Positions 1 through 11,000 of a stretch of DNA of 64,000 bases are shown here, one piece after another; the stretch's first letter is position 1; the number at the start of each line of letters is the position of its first letter. Below the pieces are notes generated by a model. That model was not told the origin of the DNA. It saw only the letters and a program-made list of their open reading frames with translations, and searched no databases. This DNA comes from Cryoendolithus antarcticus (lineage: Eukaryota; Ascomycota; Dothideomycetes; Cladosporiales; Cladosporiaceae). The stretch is taken from positions 992,001 to 1,056,000 of the forward strand of contig NAJO01000010.1 in the NCBI GenBank assembly GCA_002077065.1. The letters run 5' to 3'. A program made the translations under genes and the position numbers.

Positions 1-1536
1 AGTTTCGCGAAGATCAGAGAATCAACCTTGGCAAGTGGGTGTTGCGTTACTTGTTCTCGAATCTGATCACCGAGGAGATACGACGAGATCAGGCTTTCCG
101 AAAGCAGCTTCTTACGGGAGATCTAGCACAACAGGGTCTACAGCGAGAGGGTGCGCCGTCTAGCATCCAGATGCCACAGGCGCAGTCGAATGGCTGGCAC
201 CCTGATGCTACTGGACCGCAGTCGTCGTCTACTGTAAAGCCCACAAACGGACATGCACATACGCCTGGAGTCGGTGGCATTGGAGCTGCGACACCGGGAG
301 GACTTGGTCTGATGCAAACGAACAGTACAGCTAGTGCGACGACAGGCTCCACTGCTGATGGTGAGCCGGCCGCGTCCTCCCAGAACCAATCTCGAACATC
401 ATCAGATGGGTATTTCTCCCGAGCTCAGCCACCGAGCAGCACGTCAGAAATCACCGCACAACCTTCTCTAGTCAAGCCGCCTGCCACGCCTGCAGCAGAA
501 GACGAAGCCGCGGCTGACGGCGCAGCAACACCGACGAAAGACACGCCCAGCAAAGAAGGACTGTTCGGCAAGAAGTTCCGCATGAACATGTCCTTCGCAG
601 CGGGTATGAAGAAGATGAACATGCCCTCCCTCGGCACAAACCGCACGAGCACAACAGACAAACCTGCCGCAGTAGCCACAGAAGCCGCGAAAGAAGACAC
701 CGAAACTGACTCTCACTCCTCCACCTCGCACCGCACAACCGACGAGAACCTCCTCGGCACCGTCCAGCGCATACGATGGGCGTACGAAGACTCCCTCCAA
801 TCGCAAGTGAACTCCAACGCTGCTTCGGAGAACGGCCTCCCAGTAGCAAGACGCAGCATCGACATCCCCTCCCTCATCACGCCCAGCCTCCCAGCCGAAA
901 CGCCAGTCCTAAAACCGCCCCTCAACACGACTATCCTCATCCAAGAAGATCGCCCTGAGGCAGGCGGCGTAGCAGACCTCTTCGAAGGCTCCGTCGGCTC
1001 GCTTTCCTCTAGCATCGACCTAATCGAACGCGTAGCGCCAATGTGGCTCGGCGAGGTACTGCTGCGAAACACCGTTCCGGCGAAAGATATCGTGAAGATC
1101 TCCTTCGTCCTTGAACCTAAGGAAGCCAAGGATGGCGGCGCGAAGATGCTACCCAGTATCGCTGCGGATGGCAATAATCGCCTGAATGCTAATAGGATGT
1201 TGCGGGCGAAGAAGATCCTGGCGTATGTGGCTGAAAGGATTGAGCCGGGGAAGCAGGTTGGTGAGGGCGAAGCGGCGGAGGGCGAGCTGCGGCCGGAGGA
1301 GTATTTGGAGCTGTGGTGTAATGGGCAGGTTAGTCTTGTGACGCTGCTGTGCCTTCGCTATGACAAAAAAGCTGACATTGACGTTGCAGATAATCCCGCC
1401 GAACATGACGCTCGCCACCATCCGGTCCTCCATCTGGCGCGGCGGAGGCGATGTCCTGCTGCACTACCGCTCAAACGGCAAGAGAGAGATCTTGCACGTT
1501 GCTCCCCCGGCGCCTGCGGCTCCGGCTCCGGCATAG
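1..1536 (+). CDS. WDR48/Bun107-family protein, C-terminal part (5' end outside window)
   Basis: This is the 3' part of a gene for a WD-repeat protein of the WDR48/UAF1 family (Bun107 in fission yeast), which binds and activates ubiquitin-specific proteases. The frame is open to the window edge and starts mid-protein ([17 protein letters not shown]), so no start codon is present; the WD repeats lie upstream. A long Ser/Thr/Pro-rich linker follows. The C-terminal DUF3337 region contains [11 protein letters not shown] and YLELWCNGQ. An intron (1329-1389, GTTAGT to TTGCAG) joins WCNGQ to [17 protein letters not shown] and then [15 protein letters not shown], matching the ubiquitin-like C-terminus of the family. 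Without the splice the reading frame runs into an unrelated tail. The stop is at 1534-1536. The family call is firm; the exact partner protease is inferred. Confidence 0.85.
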
Positions 1537-1664
1537 TATGCCGCTGCTCGTAGTCTCGCGGCGAGGTCGAGTGCAGCGAAATTGGATGCGGAGATAGCAT
1601 TGGCAGAATAATTGATAGGCTCAGGCATGGAAGATACCCAGCTTAGTTACAACTGTAATGCGCT

Positions 1665-2009
1665 TCATATGTAGCGGAACATGTTACTCTTCACGCTTCG
1701 CTTCATGGATACTGGCACGCCGTCTTCGTACTCGACGCCTGATTCGCCGCCGTCGCCTGAGAGGCCTGACATTTTGAGGCGGAGCTCTTCGTCGAGTTGG
1801 AGTTGGGTCTTCTTCTTGGGTGCGGGTTGATCAGTGTTTGGGGACTTTGCTGTCGTGGCAGTTGACTGCGTGCGAATCTCTGCAGATTCTGCTGTGTCGA
1901 TCACTGGGTCTACCGCAGACGTTCCGGCCGATGTGGATGCGTGGGCTCTCGATATGAGTGGCGAGAATTTAGAGATCGCCCGAAAGCCTGATCTCGTGAT
2001 GGAAGACAT
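1665..2009 (-). CDS. small predicted mitochondrial protein, fungal
   Basis: A 114-residue protein with an Arg/Ser-rich, acid-free N-terminus (MSSITRSGFRAISKF) typical of a mitochondrial presequence. A Thr/Ala/Pro linker follows, then a compact C-terminal block (QLDEELRLKMSGLSGDG, EYEDGVPVSMKRS, NMFRYI) that looks conserved and ends at the stop. I chose this ATG because it begins the presequence. An in-frame ATG 81 bases upstream (2090) would add 27 residues with no targeting character. The gene ends about 130 bp from the 3' end of the WDR48-type gene, convergent with it. Function is unknown; related short proteins occur widely in filamentous ascomycetes as far as I recall. Location in mitochondria is inferred from the N-terminus only. 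Confidence 0.7.
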   Translation of the reverse strand: MSSITRSGFRAISKFSPLISRAHASTSAGTSAVDPVIDTAESAEIRTQSTATTAKSPNTDQPAPKKKTQLQLDEELRLKMSGLSGDGGESGVEYEDGVPVSMKRSVKSNMFRYI

Positions 2010-2298
2010 GGCTGTAGACGACAGAGTCTCCAGTAGATCTTGGGGCCCTCTATAGGCAGTGGCACAGCTTCTGAGTGTTGTGACCTTCACTATATGCCTT
2101 TGACTACAGGGCAGTCATATCGTAGTACCTCAGCCGAGTATCCATCATGCATGTCCATTGACCGCGCGAGTCATTTGCGATGTCCAACGCGCTTTCCATG
2201 ACCGTGCACATGTCCTTTCCATTCACTATAGCAGCATCTTCACCCTCGAACTCCTTATTACATCAACCTCCTGCCTCACCTCTCGCACCACCGCCACG

Positions 2299-4620
2299 AT
2301 GCCAGTCGTCAAGGGCGGCGTCTGGACCAACATCGAAGACGAGATCCTCAAAGCCGCCATCTCCAAATACGGCCTGAACCAATGGGCCCGCGTGTCCTCG
2401 CTCCTCGCGCGCAAGACAGCAAAGCAATGCAAAGCCCGCTGGACCGAATGGCTCGACCCGGGCATCCGCAAGATCGAATGGAGTCGCGAGGAGGACGAGA
2501 AGCTGCTGCACTTGGCGAAGCTGATGCCCACGCAATGGCGGACCATTGCGCCAATAGTTGGCAGGACAGCGACGCAGTGTCTGGAGCGATATCAGAAGCT
2601 TCTTGATGAGGCGGAGGCGCGGGAGGGGGAGGAGATGGGCTTAGGTGGGCCAGAAGGCGGGGAGTCAGCAGCGCCGAGTGCGGATGATGTTAGGAGGTTG
2701 AGGCCGGGGGAGTTGGACCCGGAGCCTGAGAGTCGGCCTGCGCGACCGGATACGGCGGATATGGATGAGGATGAGAAGGAGATGTTGAGTGAGGCTAGGG
2801 CGAGGCTGGCGAACACGCAGGGCAAGAAGGCGAAGCGGAAGGCGAGGGAGAGGCAATTGGAGGAGAGCAAGAGGATGGCGCAGTTGCAGAAGAGGAGGGA
2901 GCTGAAGGCTGCGGGGATCAATATCAAGGTCACGACAAGGAAGAAGGGGCAGATGGACTATAATGCGGATATCCCGTTCGAGAAGGCGCCTGCGCCGGGG
3001 TTCTACGACACGCAGAAAGAGATGGCCGAGAATGAGAGGTCGAGAGAGATGTTCGATCCGCGGAAACAGCAGCTGGCGAATAAGAGGAAGGGCGATGCGG
3101 CGGAGGTGGAGGGACAGGAGCCGAAGAGACGGAAGAATGAGAAAGATGGTGGGACTGCTGCGTATGCTGCGGCGGCGAAGGCTGGTCAGTTGCAGAGAAT
3201 ACGCGAGGCAGAGCAGAGCTCGAAGCGAAGGGCACTAAATCTGCCCGCGCCCCAAGTCAGTGAGCACGAACTCGAGGATATTGTCAAGATGGGTCTGTCC
3301 GGAGATCGCGCGAGTGCGCTGGGCGACAACGACACCACGCGAGGTCTTGTGGGCAGCTACGGTAATGTTATCGGCGCTACACCTATGCGTACACCGCAAG
3401 CACCTGTTGAGGAAGACCGCATCGCCAATGAGCTGCGGAACGCTCGAGCACGCACAGAGACGCAATCAGTACTCTTTGGCGGCGAGAACACTCCCCTCCA
3501 CGAAGGCGGTGCGACGACAGGCTATGAAGGTGTCGCGCCGAGTAAGCAAATGTCGTCCACCCCGAATCCACTAGCAACCCCACTGCGACAACTGAACGGC
3601 GCAACGCCAATTCGAAATGGACCTAGCCAAACGCCTGCACGAGACGGTTTCAACTTGAATAACGCCACTCCTTCCACAGCACTTGTCAGCCAAACGCCCA
3701 GAGATCTGCGCTTAGCAGAACGAGCTTCGAAGAGCTCACTCCGTGGCGCACTTGCAAGCCTGCCCAGGCCCCAGGAAATGGCCTTCGAGCTCGAGCTCCC
3801 CGACGAGCAGCCAGAGCTCAGCGCTGAAGAGGCTGCTGCTATGGCTGCCGAGGACGCCGCGCTACGAGACAGAAGGGCTCAGCAGGCAGCGGATGATGCG
3901 GCGAGGGCGGATCTTGCACGACAGACGAAGGTCGTGCAGCGCGGCTTGCCGAGACCGAGTACGGTGGACTTCGCATCGCTGATGAAGAGCGCGAAGGCGA
4001 TTGAGGATCCGGTCGAGCGGCTGATAGCACAGGAGTCTGCGAGACTGATCGCCGCTGATGCGGTGAAGTTCGGTGGAGCACGTATTGCTAACCCGTCAGC
4101 AATACCTGCGGTCGAGCCGCTGGACGAGGAGACTGCAGATCGCGCGAGGATGGAAGTCATACTCGAGATGGGCCAAGACGCCGACCGCGCTCAGTTTGGA
4201 CAGGCCTTCGAGCGCGAGTGGGTTGCTGCGAGGGCGAACAAGCTGCTACCTGGCTACCCTGACGAGGATGAAGAAGATAGTACTGCCGATCTCTCGACTG
4301 CTTTCGACCGCACGCAAGGCGATATCAATACATCTGCTACCCGCAGCAGTGCGCTGGAGTCTAAGCTTCGCAAGATACATGGCGGCTACATTGATCGCGC
4401 TGGCAAGTTGCGGGCCAAGATCGGCGAAGCAGCGCTTGCTCTCGAAGGGCTCAAGGTGCAAGGCGAGACGTTGAGAGGCGTAGACTCGGTCGAGCAGGCT
4501 GTGCTTGTTGATCGACTGGAGGGTTTGCGCGAGGAGGTTACCTTTATCAAGAAGCGGGAGCGGGAGGCACAGGAGGAGTATCGGGTCAGGAGGGAAGAAC
4601 TTGCTGGGCTGGAGTCTTGA
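2299..4620 (+). CDS. cef1: pre-mRNA-splicing factor Cef1/Cdc5
   Basis: A 773-residue orthologue of Cef1/Cdc5, the Myb-type core subunit of the Prp19 (NineTeen) complex that is needed for spliceosome activation. Two Myb/SANT repeats fill residues 6-105 ([20 protein letters not shown] and [17 protein letters not shown]), with the family signature [15 protein letters not shown] between them and [16 protein letters not shown] at the end. A basic helical region (about 175-205) follows, then the Cdc5-specific [20 protein letters not shown] Thr/Pro-rich middle and a C-terminal coiled coil complete the protein. The start is the ATG just before PVVKGGVW, where family members begin; an upstream in-frame ATG at 2158 gives a non-conserved extension. 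No intron is apparent. Identification is very secure. Confidence 0.95.
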   Translation: MPVVKGGVWTNIEDEILKAAISKYGLNQWARVSSLLARKTAKQCKARWTEWLDPGIRKIEWSREEDEKLLHLAKLMPTQWRTIAPIVGRTATQCLERYQKLLDEAEAREGEEMGLGGPEGGESAAPSADDVRRLRPGELDPEPESRPARPDTADMDEDEKEMLSEARARLANTQGKKAKRKARERQLEESKRMAQLQKRRELKAAGINIKVTTRKKGQMDYNADIPFEKAPAPGFYDTQKEMAENERSREMFDPRKQQLANKRKGDAAEVEGQEPKRRKNEKDGGTAAYAAAAKAGQLQRIREAEQSSKRRALNLPAPQVSEHELEDIVKMGLSGDRASALGDNDTTRGLVGSYGNVIGATPMRTPQAPVEEDRIANELRNARARTETQSVLFGGENTPLHEGGATTGYEGVAPSKQMSSTPNPLATPLRQLNGATPIRNGPSQTPARDGFNLNNATPSTALVSQTPRDLRLAERASKSSLRGALASLPRPQEMAFELELPDEQPELSAEEAAAMAAEDAALRDRRAQQAADDAARADLARQTKVVQRGLPRPSTVDFASLMKSAKAIEDPVERLIAQESARLIAADAVKFGGARIANPSAIPAVEPLDEETADRARMEVILEMGQDADRAQFGQAFEREWVAARANKLLPGYPDEDEEDSTADLSTAFDRTQGDINTSATRSSALESKLRKIHGGYIDRAGKLRAKIGEAALALEGLKVQGETLRGVDSVEQAVLVDRLEGLREEVTFIKKREREAQEEYRVRREELAGLES

Positions 4621-4909
4621 TCTGAGCGCTCCAGCGATTGACTATGTACATTACTGTAGGAGCCTGTACACCAGCAGCGAGATCTCGGTACATGTATGCT
4701 AGCCACGTGCTGCCATCTTGCAGTAGCATGCACGGACTCTGACGAAACGTCTGGAGCTCACCATGACGTGCCTGACGATCGCGCCAAAGCCGAGGCCAGA
4801 CTTTTGCTTGAGACAGATCTCTAGCTCGTAATGTACCTGAAGTTCCCCCATCACCATCCTGCTCAAGCACCGGAATCAGCTCTTCGCACGCAGTTCCTCC
4901 ATCATCACG

Positions 4910-5368
4910 ATGTACTCCCTCCGCACCACCATCGCCCGCCGGGCCCCTACAGCTGCGCGATCATTCGTCCCTGCGCGATCATTCCAGAGCTTCAGGCCAT
5001 TGGCAGCAGCCAAGGAGTCTTCGTTAAGTACGCAAATGTCCACACAAGGCTCCCGCAAGCCAATGGGCTTCGCAATGTAAGGTTACAGACTGACGGATGA
5101 CCAGACGCCGACGGCCGCGGCGAGGAAGTCGAGCACCACAAGCAGGAGCAGCTTAGGAAGCAGAAGCAGGGCACGAATGAGTATAAGGAGGAGTTGGCTA
5201 GTGATAGTGAAGTCGCGGTATGTTGGAGCAATCCACAATGGAAATTGCAGAGAATGGGACTAATGATGGCAATAGCTGAAAGCAGACCGAGGCGAGACGA
5301 AAGACGCGAAGAAGGACATTGCGGACTTGCAGAAGGCTACTGCGGACGCGGCGCAGAAGAAATCGTAG
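4910..5368 (+). CDS. small mitochondrial hypothetical protein (three exons)
   Basis: A short spliced gene I reconstructed by eye: exons 4910-5027, 5105-5217 and 5276-5368. Introns are GTACGC...CCAG and GTATGT...ATAG with branch-like CTGAC and CTAAT motifs. The 107-residue product begins with an Arg-rich presequence (MYSLRTTIARRAPTAARSF). A charged, helical segment rich in Glu/Lys/Gln follows (GRGEEVEHHKQEQLRKQKQ, EYKEELASDSEVA, KDIADLQKATADAAQKKS). This layout matches a family of small fungal mitochondrial proteins of unknown role. The alternative, an unspliced frame starting at the same ATG, stops after the presequence. The first donor is the least certain boundary. Location is inferred from the presequence. 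Confidence 0.6.
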
Positions 5369-5543
5369 ATGTGCGATCGCGCGACGGAGATTGTGAAGGG
5401 CAGCGAGCATAGGGAGGATGTTAAAAGGATGTAGGAGTATGATCTGAGGGTGTGTAAAAGTACTGACACCAGTCACAATGAGGCTCTAAGCGACACAAGG
5501 TAGGGTGCGATTCCGTTTCTTCGCTTCATCTATCACGGTTTAT

Positions 5544-7042
5544 CTAGTCCTTTTTCTTTCCTATCCTCGGCAGGCACATCCACACTACCCAAATCGCGAC
5601 CAACAAGGCCAGGATGATAGGCTGCAGGACTTGCACGCCCTTTGCCTGCGCCAGGGCCCCCACAGCGAACGGCAGTATAGCGCCGCCACTCCCTCCGAAC
5701 GCTGCCACGAAGCCGATGCTCGATACGTGCAAGTGCCTGGGTAGAAGCTTGGTCATGGCCACCACGGCGGCCGGGAATAGAGGACCGAGGAAGAAGCCTT
5801 GCAGTGCCACAGCCACTGCCGAGACGTAGAACTGCGGCACCAGCCAGAATAACAGCTGCATCCCCGCCGCGATGGGCAAGTATATTGCAATGCTTAGCTT
5901 CTCGCCAATCCGCGGCGTGACGAAGCCCAGGATGACTCGGCCAACCGTAAGACCCAGCCAGAACCCCGTAGCCACCATGCCTGAGGCGAAGGCAGCTCCA
6001 TCCCGAATGTCGATCATGAACACCACGATCCAGCCACCAAGCGACACCTCAATCCCCACATACCCCAACAAGAAAATCGCACAAAGCCACGTCGTCCTCG
6101 CAGCAGGCATCACCAGGCAAGCTTCCTTCAATCTCGATCCGCCTTCATCGCTCGTCCGTGGGTTCGCCTCTCGGAATGCAGACCCTGTAGCACCCCAGAA
6201 AGCGTGCAGAGATGTTGCCAGCTCCGTGGCAGCGAAGGCGATCATGCAGTAGTACCAGTAATACCACTGTAACCCCCCACGCGTGATCATCGTCGTGGCA
6301 ATCAGCGGGGCAATAGTCGCTCCCAGCCCATAAAACCCATGCAGAAATCCCAACAACTCATTCGCATGCGCCATCGCGCCAATCCACGCATTCCAGCCAG
6401 CGTCCTCAAGCCCGTTGCCAAACCCGGCTAGGATGAAGGCCACGACCATGACCGGGTAAGGTGGGTGTATGGCGATGATGATGTAGGCTATGAGGTGGCA
6501 GGCTGGGCCGAGGAAAGCCACGCCGCGCTGGCCGAAGCGGAGGTGGATTGCGTTGTTTGTTAGGGCTGCGGCTGTGTAGCCTACAAAGGGGGAGAGGAAG
6601 ACGAGCGAGACTATGGTGTAGGAGAGGGAGTAGTACTTTTCGAGGTAGGGGATTATGGCGCCGTAGGAGGCGTCGTTCATGCCCATCTTTGCGTTGAATT
6701 AGGTGTTTGTTTCGGATGGATTGAGGGTGTCTGGCTTACGATCGTGAATGCCCATAATGTTGCTGGGAAGCGGTAGAGGTTGACTTTTGGATTGTTCCAT
6801 GTCTCGACCTGGGTCGATGCGGTGATGGGCGAGGGAAGGGTCTCGTTGCGGTCTTCTGGGTTATCGTCACTATCGAATTTCTTCGACTTGCTTGACGAGG
6901 CCGACAAGGAGATACTTGGGAGCTCTGACTTTGGTCTGATTGTGTGCAGAGGTATGGGTTCTTCAAGCACGACCGTCGACGATGCGCCATTGCTTCGAGT
7001 CGTTGCCATTGCTGTGTACGGAGTAGGAGAAGATGGGGACAA
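5544..7042 (-). CDS. MFS transporter (Bsc6/FHS-like)
   Basis: A 481-residue major facilitator superfamily permease in two exons (6740-7042 and 5544-6686; intron GTAAGC...AAAG, 53 nt). Splicing joins LWAFTI to MGMNDASYGAIIPYLE, giving a continuous first membrane helix with the GMNDASYG turn of fungal Bsc6-like and fucose-type transporters. The first 90 or so residues are hydrophilic and Ser-rich. The rest alternates hydrophobic helices with loops (for example FAGFGNGLEDAGWNAW-like and FFLGPLFPAAVVAM stretches), about eleven or twelve helices. An alternative start at 7009 (MATTRSNG) is possible. The substrate cannot be told from sequence. The gene is convergent with the small mitochondrial gene and lies head-on to the intergenic region that carries the tRNA gene. 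Confidence 0.85.
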
Positions 7043-7514
7043 GACGATAGCGATCTGCCAATGAGGAGGAAACAGAGACTATGACTTGCCTACGACTTCC
7101 ACGCCTCAGCTTATGAAGTAGATGAAGCACCAACTACTCTCGCTCTGCAACACTGCTATCACCATCAATGGCGATGCCGGCAGACATACTCGCCTTGGCG
7201 TCGAGGTCTCTTTGACTGATGACCAACCGGGCTTGCCCAAATGCGGTCATGCCGCTGCAGAAGTGGTAGCAATTCGCGATCAGCTCGATTCGGTCCACAT
7301 GTCGGCCCATCGTCGGGCGGATAGAGGACCGCCTTGCCGCGACGTGAAAATACATAGGGCGCAACTTTATAGACCGATGTTTGGAGGCTGCGTGTTTTCA
7401 AGCTTAGTGCTGATGACTCTACGCTGGTTGAGACTCCCAGCGGGCATTGATGTAGGGCAAAGAAGATTGACTACGAGTATATGAGTATTAACGGCTCGCT
7501 CGGGAGTTACCGTC
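7043..7514. other. intergenic region upstream of the tRNA gene
   Basis: Holds the 5' flank of the MFS gene and of the tRNA gene. Short open frames are present but lack protein-like composition. I see no further gene. Confidence 0.5.
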
Positions 7515-7551
7515 GCTCCCTTGACGCAGTGGCTAGCGTGCCGTTCTTATA

Positions 7552-7579
7552 CATGCGCCTGCGGGACCTGTATGAAGCT
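7552..7579 (+). other. canonical tRNA intron (between positions 37 and 38)
   Basis: A 28-nt insertion one base 3' of the anticodon, the place used by the tRNA splicing endonuclease. It contains GTAT (7570-7573), which can pair with ATAC overlapping the anticodon (7549-7552), as expected for intron-anticodon pairing in pre-tRNA. In yeast the intron of tRNA-Ile(UAU) is required for Pus1 to modify U34 and U36, so an intron here is expected for this isoacceptor. Confidence 0.85.
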
Positions 7580-7609
7580 ATGCGGAAGTCGTGAGTTCGA
7601 CCCTCACAG

Positions 7610-7661
7610 GTAAGCGCGCGTCTCATTCTTCTTCTCTATCATTGATACTAACAACCACCAG
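7610..7661 (+). other. putative spliceosomal intron inside the tRNA acceptor stem
   Basis: A 52-nt segment with donor CAG|GTAAGC, a pyrimidine-rich middle (TCTCATTCTTCTTCTCTATC), a perfect TACTAAC branch point (7646-7652) and acceptor CCACCAG ten bases after the branch A. Length and signals match the protein-gene introns around it (47-101 nt). It splits the 3' acceptor strand after its second base. Removal restores a perfect seven-pair acceptor stem and an A discriminator. There is no run of four T inside, so Pol III could read through. Confidence 0.82.
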
Positions 7662-7684
7662 GGAGCAAGGGCGATGGTCATTTC

Positions 7685-7688
7685 TTTT
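7685..7688 (+). terminator. probable RNA polymerase III terminator (TTTT)
   Basis: First run of four T after the tRNA start, 18 nt past the discriminator base and downstream of the spliceosomal-type intron. Its position fits a Pol III transcript that includes both introns and the complete acceptor stem. Confidence 0.6.
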
Positions 7689-8062
7689 GCCATTTTGCTG
7701 TCAGACGTACCACAGACCATCAGGGCGGAGAAGGGAAGCAGCAGTCACGGGCTGTTCAAAGAAGCCTACTGCTGGGGAGACTGGGAGCACGAGGTTGGTA
7801 TTAATTTCTTTCATTCCATCTATGAAACTCTAGACTGCGCCCATCGCGCCGCATAGCTCATACAGAGCATGCTTTCTCTAAGTCTAGAAGAGGGGAGATC
7901 CCTTGGGTATCCTGTTAGTACACACACCGGCCGTTGATCGTTGCCACAACTTCCCAGCACGACCGTCAAAGCGATCAGCGCTCAAGTGTCCCATCAACGC
8001 CACTCGCTAAATGCATCAAAATTACACTGCCTTCCCATCTTGCCTACTTCATGCTGCAGAGC
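7689..8062. other. intergenic region between tRNA and PPR gene 3' end
   Basis: I see no gene here. Short frames such as 7674-7856 overlap the tRNA terminator and look random. Confidence 0.5.
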
Positions 8063-11000
8063 TCACCTGACGAGCTCCGCAATCTTCCCAGCCACGGCAC
8101 TAGGGTACCCGCGACCCAATGCCTCCTTCACGATACTCCTGGCGCCCTCACGGTCCTCGGCCGCGAGATGGGCCCTCACCATCGCTTCGTAAGTGCTAGG
8201 CTCCCGCTTCGCCATAGCCACTAGTCCGAAGGCCGCCTTCGCTCTCTCGAGATTATGCTGCAGCGTGTACCCATGGATCAGCGCATTGGCGATGTACGGC
8301 GTGAACTCGACATGTCTGGCACGCATATCCTGCAGTAGAGGCTCAGACAGCTCGACCTGATGATTCGCGTTGAACGACTCGAACAGAGCCTGGTACATGC
8401 AAGGCTGCGGGCGGGTCATGCCAGCAGCGATGACAGAGTCGAAGATCGCCTGCGCGCCGATCACGTCCTGCTGAGTGCAGCCTTTGGCGTGGATCAATGA
8501 GGCATAGTGCACGGCTTCGGGCTGCAGACCGGCGGTCGCCATCTCAGTGAGCACAGACTCGGCTGCACGCATATCGACTGGCTCGAGGGTTGCATGAGCG
8601 TCGATGAGAAGCTTGAAAGTGTGCATTGTCGGCTCGATGTTCTTGCTGCGCATGCGCTCGTAGTACGAAAGCACCTTGGCCTTATTGCGCTTCGTTGTCA
8701 GGAAGAACTGCATCAGGCTGTGGTAAGGTGCAGGGCGGGGCTTGTAGTTTGATGCGGACTCCATCTCCTCGAAGATCTCCTCGGCGAACTTGTCATCGCT
8801 AACACGGCAGAGTGCGTTGACGACAGTGCCGTAAGTGACGCTTGTAGGCTTGATCCCAGTATTGCGCATCTCGGCGAAGTAGAAGAGACAGTCATCGATG
8901 CGGCGTGCCTTACCCAGCTTGCCGATGAGGGCGTTGTACAAGAACGAAGAGGGCTCAACACCCTCAGCCTTGGCTTGATGAAAGATCTTGACTGCCTCAG
9001 TGGCCTCATCGAACGTCTTCGTGTTCTCCTTGAGCGTAGTGATGTACAGTCCGAATGTGTTAGCAGAAGGCGCAGCGCCCATCTCGGTCATGTCTTGATG
9101 GTAGCGTGCAGCGAGGTCACGCCGGTTGACATTCAGGCAGCCCGCCACCATCTGGTCGAGAATTTGCTGCCACCCGAAGCGTACGACGCGGTACCGCATG
9201 TCGAAGGGGACGTCTTGCTTGGCCATTTCCAGAATGTCAGTCGCTGCCCTAAGGTTATTCTCCTTCGCAGCGCCTTCAATAAGCTTGCCATATGTGAACA
9301 TACGTGGCACACGCCCGACACGACGCATATTGCGGAACCTTGTCAATGCTTCACTCAGACGGCGGCCGTGGGGACGTTCAAGGAGCTCATTAATCATATT
9401 GGAGCCCTTGATGTCAGTTTTGGCGGCGTACGGATCGAAGGCTTCGTCGAAGACAGGTGGTTGGAAGGGTAGCACAGGGCTGAAGGCGACCGGAGTCATA
9501 ACCGGAGTCGGTGGGTATCGGTAGTTGTTCCACAGTCTCGAGAGCTCAGTGCGGTTGACATTGACGAGCGTTCTCTCGATGATCGTCTCGGTCTCTGCGG
9601 ATGGCATGACGGACTTGGCGACCAGGTTCTCCAGGAGGCAGCCGAACCGTTCGGGGCCAGCAATATCAGCAGCAGACTCGTTGATGACCATGCCCGCTTG
9701 CACGCGAAGTAAGAACTCGATATCGGCAGGCGCAAGACGTGCAATCTGCTGAGGACCAAAACGTGCCATCACATGCTCCGCTGTCGGCGTTACAAGACCG
9801 CCGTTGTCAGTCATCATGCGCAGAAGCTCAACACCAGTCTCGGGCTGCATCGGCAATGAGCTGCCGAGTGCGAAACGCCCTATGACTTCGATTGCCTCAT
9901 CGATGCGATTGGCGGTCTCTGATTGCGCGCTCTCTGCTTGTGAATCCCTGATGCGGCCGAACATGCGACGGGTCTGTCTCAGACCACGCTCTGCTTGACC
10001 GATGGCTAGTAGCGAGATGGTTCGCATTGTGGTCGGCTCAACGAATGACAAGGTCGCAGGTGCAATCTCCATGACGGCCCAGTACGGTGCCGCAGCCTCG
10101 ACGTTGCTGTTACGGATATGCATCGCTAGCATGGCGACCGCCGGTGTAGACAAATCCTGTGTAAGGCGGGCAAGTGAGGAGAAGGCCTGCTCGCTCTGCT
10201 TGAGGCTGTCGCGATCGGCTGCGTTGATGCATATGCTAGCCCATGCTGACGCCAGTGCTCTGCCACTGAGCGAAGTTGTGAGTGTGATCGCATCACTTCC
10301 AGCGGTGTCTTGAAGTGCGACAGGAAGTAGCGCACTAAGTACGACTGTCTCACGCATGGCCTCGAGCTCTTTGGCATTGACATCGTCAACATTCTGCAGT
10401 CCTTCGAAGAACTTGAGTCCGCCCTCGAGGCGCCCGGAGAGGCCGTACGCCTTGATCAGCGATGCGTAGACATCGTTGTCAACGCGATCCATGTCGTGTT
10501 GGCCTGCGTTGTTCTCAATGGCGAGCGCCTTGTAGTCGTCGTAGATCTCAACTGCGGATCTGAGGTCGCCGTTCTTACCGAAAGCTGCAATTGCTGGCGG
10601 GAAGATGTCTGCGGGTACACTCATGGATTGCGACACCATGTGGTCGTAGACTTGTGCCATCCCATCCACGCGCCCTTGCTCAGCGCATGCTCGGACCAGA
10701 GACGCGCAGACCACGCTCGGTAGCTGATCGTCAGGGTTCCTCAAGGCTCGACTGAACATCTTCAGTGCAATGGATAGACTGCTGTCTTCTAAGAGCATTG
10801 TGTACTTCGCTTGGGAGGAGCGGAAGACGAATTGACCGGGTTGCTCAGCTCCACCGTAGCGCGTTCGGCGTATCTCCAGCTCAGTACGCTGCGCAGCTGA
10901 TTCTGAGGCGCGGTTTGCGAGAAGCCCAATCAGTGTGGCAAAGGTAGCAGTATCTGGAGTCACCTTCCTCCTGAGCATATCTGAGTAGACCTCCAAAGCC

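Larger units (their letters stand above)
7515..7667 (+). tRNA. tRNA-Ile (anticodon UAU) with a tRNA intron and a second, spliceosomal-type intron
   Basis: Read by eye: acceptor 5' strand GCTCCCT (7515-7521), TG, D stem ACGC/GCGT around AGTGGCTA, and G26. The anticodon stem CCGTT/TGCGG has U-G and U-U at its loop end, and the loop is CTTATA..A with anticodon TAT (7548-7550). The variable loop is AAGTC, and the T arm GTGAG/TTCGACC/CTCAC is perfect. A 28-nt intron sits between positions 37 and 38, as in other eukaryotic tRNA-Ile(UAU). Directly after the T stem the gene reads AG|GTAAGC, which does not pair with GCTCCCT. After removal of 7610-7661 the 3' strand becomes AGGGAGC plus discriminator A, which pairs 7/7. 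Internal A-box-like (TGACGCAGTGG) and B-box (GAGTTCGACCC) promoters are present. tRNA identity is clear; splicing by the spliceosome is inferred. Confidence 0.88.

Noticed and set aside
7515..7615. tRNA model ending at 7615 with AGGTAAGC as a bulged acceptor strand
   Set aside because: It needs a bulge and a mismatch, while removal of the GTAAGC...CAG segment gives a perfect stem and the right discriminator.
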